A stretch of DNA of 64,000 bases, from contig JASANC010005780.1 in the NCBI GenBank assembly GCA_030248135.1, forward strand, positions 84,129 to 148,128. Reading direction: 5' to 3'. Both the position numbers and the translations under genes were made by a program. A model generated the notes under the pieces. The model was not told where the DNA came from. It did not search any database and was given only the letters and a program-made list of their open reading frames with translations. The first letter of the stretch is position 1; each line of letters opens with the position of its first letter. Of this stretch, positions 47,101-58,681 are shown one piece after another. The stretch is from Theristus sp. LFF4_11 (taxonomy: Eukaryota > Nematoda > Chromadorea > Monhysterida > Xyalidae).

Positions 47101-50100
47101 ACTTTTGCCCATAATTTTTTAAAATTTTGCTAATTTTAGGTAAAATACACTTAATTTTATACTGAATTTTAGTGTATTTTTAGCATTATTTTGCTGTTTT
47201 TATAGCTTTTCAGCGTTTTAGCTGTCTATCTATCAAATTTCAAAATTTTGACCGCCCCCCCCCCAAAGTCACGTGGCCCCCCCCGCGGCCCCCCCCAAAA
47301 TTTTCCAGCTATCTATCTATCTGGAAAATTTGCTTCAGCTATCTAGGTATATCGCCCCCCCCAACCCCTCGGCGGTTGCCCTTCTTTTCTAAAAACCGAC
47401 ACGCTCGTTGTCGGACATTGCTAAAACAGACCTGATTCAAATCTTAATCCTAAAGCCTAATCCTAAGTCAAACCTGATCCTAACCTAATCCTAACCTAAG
47501 CCAAGCCTTTTCAAGAAGGAAGACGTCAGAACAATTGCGTTTTGAACAAGTTCTTGTTGGGGCCGGAGCGTGTGCACGCGCGCTAGTGGATCATGAGCAT
47601 GAGCATGCCGATGCCCGTGCGCGTGCGTTTTAAAAAAGAAGCGCCAGGCGCCCGGCCCCTTGGCTCTGGAACAACTATGGCATACAAGCTAATGTTTCAC
47701 CCGGTGCCAAACAAGAGACCGCAGTTGCGTGCTGAAATCAATGTTTTTGTGTGTTTTTCTCTGTCATTCGTGTGCAGATGAATGAATTTCTCTGAAATTT
47801 TGCACAAATCTAAGTTGAACTTTCTTAAAGAACTGTCTAAATTTTCATTGAATATTTTTCAACACAACTCGAGGAATAACGCGTCAAACACCTACCCACT
47901 ACTTCTGAAACACTCTGTAGAGAAACTTCGCCGGATCGGAATCGTCCGGACCGGAAATATTGGGCCGGAATCGAACAGGCCGCCACTCTTCTCAGGCCGG
48001 AGGTGCGCGGGCCGCAATGGTTCCAAGCAAAGCGGCCAAAGAAGAAGAAAGGGTACTCCTTCAAAATATGGGTCCGCTCAAATTTCATCGCAGCCCGCTG
48101 ATTGATGGCTCAAATGAAAGCCCTCGTTTTGCTGAGTAATCCTGAGTATGGGTTTTTTGAAATTCAAAAATTTGAAGAAGTTATTTGAATTTGAAATTTT
48201 CGGTTGAGTGCGTCGGTGGTGAGCGTGTACAGTGCACCGAATGTTGTATTTATGTGCTTGATAGATATTTATAATGATACCGCTCACATGATTGCATGAA
48301 ACAGTCATACGTCTGAAAGTAGGGTTACGGTTAGGCCCACGGGTTACGGTAGCGGTAGTTTTGGGTCTTGACACGAAGTTGCAGAAAACCACTTTGTTTC
48401 TTGTGAATAACAGTTGAAACCTTTTAGAAACATGCAGCATTATAACAGAATGTCAAAAACTGGATTTCAAGGGTTACGGTAACTCTGCTGTTGGTCTCGA
48501 CACGATTTTTCAAAACCGTCCTTCATTGCCAGGAAAAGCTACTGGAATGATGGATACCGTTCACATGATTGCACGAAACAGTAATACGTCTGAAAGTAGG
48601 GCCCACGGGATACGGTAGTGGTAGTTTAAGTCTTGACACGAAGTTGCAGAAAACCACTTTGTTTCTTGTGAATAACAGTTGAAACCATTTGGAAACATGC
48701 AGCATTATAACAGAATGTAAAAAAACCGAAGTTCAGGGATTACGGTAACTCTGCAGTGGGTCTCGACATGATTTTTTAAAAAAAAACGTCCTTTAGTGCT
48801 AGGAAAAGCTACTGGAATGATGGATACCGTTCACATGATTGCATGTAACAGTTATTATGTCTGGTGTGTTATTATGTAACAGTTATTATTATGTAACAGT
48901 TAAAAGTTTGGTCCCACGGGTTACGGCAGCAGGACAGCCGAGTGTTTTCGGAGTTCCGTTGCATGTTTCCGAAAGATCTCAACTGTTCACAAGAAGTTCA
49001 CAAGAAACAGTGGTTTTCAGCAATTTCGTGTCAAGACCCAAAACCATCGCTACCGTATCCCGTGGGCCCTACTTTTAGACGCATGACTGTTTCATGCAAT
49101 CATGTGAACGGTATCCATCATTCCAGTAGCTTTTCCTGGCAACAAAGGACGATTTTGAAAAATCGTGTCGAGACCAACAGCAGAGTTACCGTAACCCTTG
49201 AAATCTGGTTTTTGACATTTTGTTATAATGCTGCATGTTTCTAAAAGGTTTCAACTGTTATTCACAAGAAGCAAAGTGGTTTTCTGCAACTTCGTGTCAA
49301 GACCCAAAACTACCGCTACCGTAACCCGTGGGCCTAACCGTAACCCTACTTTCAGACGTATGACTGTTTCATGCAGTCATGTGAACGGTATCCATCATAA
49401 ATATCTATCAAGCACATAAATAAAACATTCAGTGCACTGTACACGCTCACCACAGACGCACTCAATCAAAAATTTCAAATTCAAATAACTTCTTCAAATT
49501 TTTGAATTTCAAAAAACCCATACACAGAATTACTTAGCAAAACGAGGGCTTTCATTTGAGCCATCAATCAGCGGGCTGCGATGAAATTTGAGCGGACCCA
49601 TATTTTGAAGGAGTACCGAAGAATGTGTGAATGAGTGTGAATTTCCAGCACCCTTTTTTTCATGCTAAAAATAAACTCAAAAGGTTAGAGACTGCGAAAT
49701 TCAGATCTTTTTTATTCAACAGCTCATAATGCGTTTTTCTGTTTGACGACGACGACGACGTCGTCGCTTACTTTTTTGCGTGTGGGCGGAAAGATTATTA
49801 TCTTTCTTATTAAACGCCAACACACCTAAAGTTTCATTACTAAAGCGCACGCGCACGGCATCGGCATGCTCATGCTCATGATCCACTAGCGCGCGTGCAC
49901 ACGCTCCGGCCCCAACAAGAACTTGTTCAAAACGCAATAGTTCTGGCATCTTCCTTCTTGAAAAGGCTTGGCTTAGGTTAGCTTTAGGTCAGGAGCATGT
50001 TTAGCTTAAAATTAGGCTTTAGGATTCAGCTTTGGTTTAGGTCAGTTTAGGCAACGTCCGCCAACATTAGTGGTTTGATTTAGTACGACAGGCATTTAGC

Positions 50101-53100
50101 TTTCACTGGGCTGCTTCCCCAATGCCCCAAACCACCAATGTTTAGACCTACTTCCCACAAATTTTATATTTGTTTATCGGGGGGAGGGGTGGGGTGCAGT
50201 TCCTGCAGCTATCTATCTAGATTTTAGTCATTTCTGAAACGAAGGTAAAACCAACCGTCGTTCGAATGCGAATTGAACCAGAAGGTGAGACAGCTGAAAT
50301 ATCCATTTGTGTCGGGCATGACCGGCGAAACAAGGCGTGCGTGTTGTGGCTTTGAGCGTCCCTGATCCATGGCGTACATGTAGTGACCGGGTGCTAAATG
50401 TTATCGTTTCAGAATTTTTGCTTCAAGTTTCACGCAACGTTTGTTGTTATTGGAAAGCGAAAAAAACAGAGCAGCCATGCAGCCGTGCACTTTTCTCACT
50501 TTTTCCTCCGATTGCCGACGTGTGATCAGTGGTCAAATAAAGGGCGTTGCTGATGCGGCCTGCTTCAACGCGTTGCCACTTGCCGCGCATCTTTGCGTCT
50601 GTTTCCCACATGCAGATGTCTTCTTGCTCAAAATCACAACTCAAATCGTGACCGGCAGCGTGTTGCGATGCTGCAAGCCAAAAAGAAATGTGTGCTTGCT
50701 CGGGTTCAATTAGGAAAATATGGTCTGGAAGCGTGTATGGGTGTAGTTTGAATTGAAGCAGTTCAATTTTCTGCTAAAATTTTGTGAAATTGTCCTTCAG
50801 CCCGTCCTGGTCTGTCTGTCAACCCGAAAACCGTCAAATACTCACGTGTGGTGATCACCCTGAGCAGGAATGCATCCCCATTTGATCGGCGTTGCGCAGT
50901 GGTCGCGTTGCACCAGTACAAGTCTGAGTCCTCCGCTTTCAACTCATTGAACACCAAACGCCACAGACCGTGACTCACGCTGCCCTTTGAGTAGACGCTG
51001 CAACGTGAAACCATGCTCAGATTTAGTATCAACAAACCAAGTGGTGTGCCGCAATCTTTCAAGACAGCCAACCGCTGGTAAGTGGACGTTTGCAAAATGC
51101 GTGTGCCGTCAGCACGTTGCCAGCTCATGTCCATCACGCTGTGGGCGTCTGTATCCACAGTGCACGACACAATCAACGACTCGCCTGGCTGCATGGTCAC
51201 TTCCTGCGTGAATTCACTGCGTCATCATCCTTCCAAACTGTTTTCGTTTTTTTTCTATTCAAAATGAAAGAATTTCACAACCATAACTTTTCTGGGATTA
51301 GAATTGGAAACCTAACAACATTTCATTACAAGAACTTCTGACTGAAAATCAAAAAATCAGTTTTTAAAATGAAAATACCGATCATTCAAATCACCTTTCG
51401 TTCCAAACTCGACCATTTACGTGCTTCCGGGCTGATGACGGCCAGTGAAACAGACACTGCAACAATTTATGAGCCAAATGGACGCTTATTAGTTTTCAGA
51501 AAGCAATAACGCAGAGACAACAGCATTACAAGGAGCAGCTGGTTTGGATTCGCTGTGGATTCTGACTCGTGCCTCGGTTGGCCATGGTGGCTCAGATGAA
51601 TGCACCACTGTAATTGAGAGTGGTCCCTTGCCAACAACGTTCAGTGCTCGCATTTTCATGTAGAGGACACCCGTTTGAAGACCCTAAAACATTATTTAGA
51701 GAGTTGTTACTGACACTTGGAAAATGTGTATTGCTCTCTAATTATGTGATCTGTGATTGTTCTGTTGGTTGAGTTCACATTTTCGTTCCACTGTGAAATT
51801 GTCGCAGGTAAAAATTGAAAGTGCAAACCCATTTTGATTGATTACATAGGAAAAACTGTGACAAGAATAATTAACACAGTTTTTAGAATTCGTTTCAGAT
51901 TTCCACAACGCATACGGTATATAAAGAAGTCTAAAAAATTTTCTTGCTACACACTGAGCAACTTTGCCTGCTCAAGCCGTGTGCAATCAGAAAAAAGCTT
52001 GGAGCTCATGTTGTGCTATCTGTACGACACAATGTTTTTTTTTGAAAAACGCGCATGGAAGGATAGTCAACCATATGATAATGCACAGTGCGCTGGCGCG
52101 CACCGGCATGACATGGCAATTCAAAATGCAATCGCCTCAGTGACCCGGCCCTATTTAGGGGAATAATCGGATCCCTTTGCCAATTTGCCACTTTGAATTC
52201 CTGCGTCACGCATGAAACTGTTTACCTATCTATGAGCGCATTGAGTCTTGGGGCCAAAATAAAAGTCATGATTTTCTTGTTCCCTGTCACTGTCGTCGCG
52301 TAAAGGCCGGTTAATAAGATTTTGGCACGAATCCTTGCTTGTCCACACATTCGGGACGAACGTGCACTGAAGCGTGTACACTTACTGTGTGTTCGCAGTA
52401 AATTGCTGGCCGTGTTGCAATATTTTCGATGTTATTCATGAACGTTTCACTCACAAACATGCAGAACATTATTTAGAACACCTTCCCAGTGTCAAAAACC
52501 GTGAACATTCTTAATGACACATTCGTTTACTACATTTATCGTGAAAAGTTGCAGCCATTATGATCGCAGTCGTTAAGGGGAGGCAGCAATCAACCCGCTA
52601 AGCTATTGAACTTGCCTTGATGACGTACGACGTAGCACTTGGTGACAGCTCCACTTTGTTCCATTTTGACAATGCCAACTTGTCATCTCCGACTGTGTAG
52701 TACAGCCAGTAGCCTGATGAAATATTCATTAACTGACTTGCTGTGAAAGAAAGGCACTTCACTACATTATGTATGTCCATGTGTACTAAGCATACTGTAC
52801 ATGTGTACTTGGAATAGTGTACATGTGTACTTGGCATACTGTACATTGTACTTGGCATACTGTACATGTGTACTTGGCATACTGTGCATGTGTACTTGGC
52901 ATACTGTACATGTGTACTTGGCATACTGTGCATGTGTACTAGGCATACTGTACATGTGTACTAGGCATACTGTACATGTGTTCATGTGTACTATGCAAAC
53001 TGTACATGTGTACTAGGCATACTGTGCATGTGTATTTGGCATACTGTGCATGTGTACTAGGCATACTGTACATGTGTACTTGGCATACTGTACATGTGTA

Positions 53101-56066
53101 CTAGGCATACTGTACATGTGTACTAGGCATACTGTGCATGTGTATTTGGCATACTGTACATGTGTACTTGGCATACTGTACATGTGTACTAGGCATGCTG
53201 TACATGTGTACTAGGCATACTGTACATGTGTACTTGGCATACTGTACATGTGTACTTGGCATACTGTGCATGTGTTATCAATCAAAAATACATAGTAAAC
53301 GCTTGCATACCGGTCAAGCGACCGTTTGGATGTCTTGGTGGTCTCCACTGAATTTTGACGGCGTCATCTCCGATGTTCATGATGCGAAATGCATAGGGTG
53401 CAGATGAAGGTGCTGCAACATTTGGCCCATGTCCTCAAATTACAAGTTGCCTGAGTATAACAGCGTGAACGAATTGGCTCCTTGTGGACGTACGTGCCGC
53501 GTGTGTCTTTGCCAAGTGTATCATGCTCCACGCAGAGTCGCGGCCGTCAGCACTGACTTTTACCGCAAACTCGTACTTGGTGTCTGGCTGCAGTGCGCGA
53601 ATGTTCAAATGGCTTGCGGCCGTTGTGCGCTGCTCGTACGCAACGGGCACCTGCGATGGAGACGCGCTGTACGGGGCGTACCTGTGTCGGCAAACAACGC
53701 CCCTGCTTTCTTGGTCGTGTTTTGCAGTGCAACAGATCGGGCGGACACAGCAAACATGCGAATGCTTTGTTTCAGACTTGTCTGGGTTTAGGCGTTTTTA
53801 AAAACACTGTTCCAACCTAACGGTGTACATCCTGCGTTCGTTTTTGTTCGTGACGTGAGCAGCGCCCGGATCCTCCCAGGTCAGTTCGACTTCCTCCGGC
53901 GATAACACCTTTGATTGAACTCGATTCGGCGGGAACAACTCGAACAGGTTCCGTCCTAAAATTGGTCTTCAGTTCAGTGATCATCAAAGCTGGTGCTGAA
54001 GACAAGCAGCTTGTCAAGCTGTTGCCCTACTTTCATCAGCAGCCGGTTTCGTTTTTGTTTTGACGATGGCAGAGAGCGAGTCGCCCATGTCGTTGTAGGC
54101 GGTCACCTCGATGATGTACTCGGTGTCCGGTTCTGTCACGCAACAGAAAACCATTATTATTCTTAGCGGTTTGTTGACGAACCAGCCGAAAGAAGACGCA
54201 CCAAGTTTATCGATCTCAACGGTGTTTTCGTGTGCGCCGTCAATAGCGACAGCCCAGAGGGCTCCCTCCATGACGGTGCCGTACCTGACGGTGTAGCCTT
54301 GAATGCGCACTTTTGCCGCGTCCGTCGGGCGTTGCCAAGTGACCTGCACTCGTGTGCTGCCGGTCGCTTGCGCGTGCACGTTCCGCGGACGACCCGGTAC
54401 TTCGGTGTCTGTGCGAACAAAACGTTCACTGTGAACTGCAGGTACGAACGTGCTTTGCTACTCGTGTATCAACAACAACTGCAACTTTGTTTGGATTCTT
54501 TAGTTTCCATTCCTAACAAATGCCATGTTTTCATGTCATTGTGCGCGACTCCGACATATCTTATCTAACAGAGCTTTTTGGCATCATCTCATGATAATAA
54601 AAATCCATGTTTTCATCTGCTAGTGCTAATCAACGTGGCATGCGATGCTGATGTTTACACAGCCTGTTCCAAATCTGTTCTCCATTTGTATGCTCGCCTT
54701 CTGTCACATACCGATCATCAGCAGCAACTACACTGTGATTGTAACACTGACCTGGAGTGTGGCGTTTTGAATTTCAGCCTCAAGTGTTTCACTGTTTGCA
54801 AACGCATCCAATCAACAATCATCTTTGTTTTCTCTGTGTTTTTTGTCGGGACTGTTTTGTTTACTCAACACCGTGCATCCAGTCAGCCGAAAAATATCGT
54901 GTGACAGATAAACAAGAAGATGAGCGGCTTGGGTTGACAGGATTACGCGGGAGCAGCAATAATGCCGGGCACTCTTTGTGCACAAGCACCACTGTTGATA
55001 AAAAGCACTGCGGCAGCACGCCCTGATTGGAATGCGCGTTTTGCCTTGCGACGCTTTCACACCATTCCTTTGTCCCCAACGTAGTTACAACTCCCAGTGG
55101 GATTGTTTCGTAGACGTTCAATGCTTTTCAGCGTGCATTCACCAAAGCATTTGCTGCTTAGAATCAAACTTTTTATGCATGGAGCCAGAAACGCTGTTCA
55201 CGAATTTACAATAGTTTTCCTTTTCACGCACATGCACATAAGCTGAATACGGTTTCCCTAGTGACACAAAAATCTTTGAAGAAAATTTTAGCAAGATCTT
55301 ATACTCGAGATGCAACATACAACACCATGAAATAAATGGCAAGCAGAGAACGGCGGTATTGCAAATAAAGGTGCAGATATTGCATTTAGTCATTTGAGCG
55401 TGAAGCACCGCTGTTGTTGTCATAAGAAACGCCTTCACGTCTGAATCAGTAATTTTGCCAAATTCTCCGGTGCTCAATCAACCGGAATCATCATCAGAAA
55501 TGACCAAATTAACGGATGCTCAGTCTGCTGATCTCATAATTCACAAGGCTGCACTCAACCAGCATTATGCTTAGATTATCATTTCGTGTTACCTGTCAAA
55601 CAAGATCGCACAAATGCACACTGAGCAAATCGTTCGAAACAACACACTTTTCAAAGGCGCACTCAGACAACGGCAGCTGAAACCATGTCGTAACAACCGT
55701 ATAGTACCGAAAATTATGGTCCACCACCAACGGACTCTCACTCATTTTGGCCTTGCACAATAGCATTTCATGTGAAATTATTACACCTGAGAACAGAAAA
55801 AATGTGAAAATATGCATGACAATAAAGAATTTTTGTGAAAGCAAATCTTGAGTGGTACAGTGCGTACAATCCTGTAATTCTTGTTATTAGCCATTTGAAC
55901 ATCCAAAAAATGTCATTCTGTTGTGAAGTGGAGTTTGAGAACAACAGCACTGCTGAGAGACTAGCGTGCATGAAACGCACATACCGAGCGGCAGATATGC
56001 GTCGACGACACTCCACAGTGAGGTGAACGCCAGCAGAGCAGCAGCGAATGTTTCCGAGTTTGTCAT
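39608..56066 (-). CDS. Secreted FN3-FN3-FN3-Ig-MAM protein with DCC/neogenin-like FN3 domains
   Basis: Minus-strand exons: 56066-55985 (signal peptide, MTNSETFAAALLAF...), 54408-54202, 54132-54031, 53955-53817, 53681-53494, 53412-53311, 52713-52616, 51683-51530, 51456-51395, 51203-51073, 50997-50846, 50670-50500, 50393-50256, 41563-41418, 41254-41140; every junction is phase-consistent (at least 662 aa). Three FN3 domains (about 28-357) resemble the last three of DCC/neogenin (for example MYTVRYAPYSAS and DSAWSM); an Ig domain (379-472) has SCTVD, MSWQR and DLYWC; a MAM domain (473-650) has CDFE, ICMW, GHYMYA, CLTFWF and GLDDVKMVQGFC. A possible terminal exon is 39714-39608. Likely extracellular adhesion or guidance function. 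No transmembrane segment was found. Oddities: an 8.7-kb intron full of nested transposons, a 22-bp satellite in another, and one GC-AG intron. Confidence 0.8.
41575..41914. repeat. G/C homopolymer-rich block
   Basis: Runs of up to about 20 G and 15 C, with CCACCCCCACC motifs, at the edge of the nested transposon stack. Glycine/proline-rich open frames here are by-products. Homopolymer length may be unreliable. Confidence 0.7.
42297..43243. mobile_element. hAT-type element, family B, copy 1
   Basis: TIRs CATAGTTGTTCTAG and CTGGAACAACTATG with a perfect 8-bp duplication ACGGCCAA (42289-42296 and 43244-43251). The body has G/C runs and TCTATCTATC motifs. A family A MITE is inserted at 42696-43166. 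Non-coding. Confidence 0.85.
42696..43166. mobile_element. Family A MITE, 471 bp, with reconstructable empty site
   Basis: Ends CCGTATTACCTCTA and TAGAGGTAATACGG with TA on both sides (42694-42695, 43167-43168). The second family B copy near 47300 has the uninterrupted sequence CCAGCTATCTATCTATC, showing that exactly one TA was duplicated. The arms contain AATAAACCCCCATGGGGG and poly-G blocks like the long copy at 146-2629. Confidence 0.88.
43437..43475 (+). repeat. Telomere-like (TTAGGA)n tract
   Basis: Four tandem TTAGGA hexamers followed by ACCTACAACGACTCATTG. Similar tracts with the same flank occur at about 45550-45650, and reverse-complement CCTAATCCTAA tracts at about 47450-47500. All lie in or beside family B elements. 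Confidence 0.7.
43759..45247. mobile_element. hAT-type MITE, family C, interrupted by another MITE
   Basis: Ends TAGAGATGT and ACATCTCTA with a perfect 8-bp duplication GGTCCAAC (43751-43758, 45248-45255). Its interior is a diverged relative of the TAGGGTTGTT family (shared TTTTTCGAAAGTTCAACAAA). The MITE at 44403-45138 is inserted in it. Confidence 0.85.
44403..45138. mobile_element. hAT-type MITE, TAGGGTTGTT family, innermost insertion
   Basis: Ends TAGGGTTGTTAAAC and TTAACAACCCTA with a perfect 8-bp duplication ATTCGGAC (44395-44402, 45139-45146). 736 bp, A/T-rich arms, no transposase. Confidence 0.9.
46067..46778. mobile_element. hAT-type MITE, TAGGGTTGTT family, second copy
   Basis: 712 bp, same ends as 44403-45138, flanked by a perfect 8-bp duplication ATCAGAGA (46059-46066, 46779-46786). 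Very similar to 44403-45138 over the core, so both are probably recent. Confidence 0.9.
48052..49616. mobile_element. Foldback element with arms made of repeated modules
   Basis: The arms GGTACTCCTTCAAAATATGG... (48052 onward) and the inverse (...CCATATTTTGAAGGAGTACC, ending about 49616) pair over at least 500 bp. Inside, a module with TACCGTTCACATGATTGCA, GGGTTACGGTA and GTCTTGACACGAAGTTGCAG occurs about three times in one orientation and twice in the other. Flanks GAAGAAAG and GAAGAATG may be a diverged 8-bp duplication. Non-coding; in the large intron of the FN3-Ig-MAM gene. Confidence 0.65.
49622..50220. repeat. Remnants of two other repeats (half of the 22199-22990 MITE; inverted family B end)
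   Basis: 49622-49795 matches one arm of the palindromic MITE at 22199-22990 (TTTCCAGCACCC, AACTCAAAAGG, GACGACGACGTCGTCGC). About 49840-49990 is the reverse complement of 47490-47640 (GATCCACTAGCGCGCGTG, AACTTGTTCAAAACGCAAT), the right part of family B. 50180-50215 has G-rich and CTATCTATCTAG sequence typical of family B. Confidence 0.65.
52775..53277. repeat. 22-bp satellite inside an intron of the FN3-Ig-MAM gene
   Basis: About 22 tandem copies of TGTACATGTGTACTTGGCAT plus AC, with recurrent variants (TAGGC for TTGGC, TGTGCATG for TGTACATG). It lies between two exons of the third FN3 domain. Repetitive open frames on both strands (VHVYLAYC-type and YAKYTCTVC-type) are artefacts. Confidence 0.92.
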
Positions 56067-58675
<2,609 letters not shown>

Positions 58676-58681
58676 TTTATT
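58676..58681 (-). terminator. Poly(A) signal AATAAA overlapping the pmt-1 stop codon
   Basis: The minus strand reads GAATAAATG, so the TAA stop codon (58679-58677) is part of AATAAA. If this is the active signal, the 3' UTR is extremely short. Confidence 0.45.

Larger units (their letters stand above)
43623..47679. mobile_element. hAT-type element, family B, copy 2 (expanded by insertions)
   Basis: Starts CATAGTTGTTCTAGGGG and ends CTGGAACAACTATG. The 7-mer GCATACA directly flanks both ends (43616-43622, 47680-47686), consistent with an 8-bp duplication with one change. It contains the nested element 43759-45247 and the hAT MITE 46067-46778. A second internal copy of the left terminus (CATAGTTGTTCTAG at about 46934) shows a further insertion or recombination. 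Confidence 0.7.
41915..47917. mobile_element. Outer Tc1/mariner-type element, split by nested insertions
   Basis: TIRs of about 140 bp: CAGGGTGTTTCAGAAGTAGT... at the left and ...ACTACTTCTGAAACACTCTG at the right, flanked by TA (41913-41914, 47918-47919). The arms continue with paired blocks such as GACGCGTTATT/AATAACGCGTC and AAGTTCAACTTAGATTTG/CAAATCTAAGTTGAACTT. Removing the two hAT-type insertions leaves roughly 1 kb of original sequence with no transposase seen. Confidence 0.8.

Noticed and set aside
52598..53407. Repetitive YAKYTCTVCQVHM and VHVYLAYC open frames
   Set aside because: Translation of the 22-bp intronic satellite. The real coding parts nearby are the short FN3 exons at its two sides.
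55139..55786. Possible extra exons (GVIISHEMLLCKAK; KENYCKFVNSV) between the signal peptide and the first FN3 domain
   Set aside because: They look faintly Ig-like, but Cys-Trp spacing is wrong and the phases do not chain. Direct splicing of 55985 to 54408 gives a clean in-frame product.
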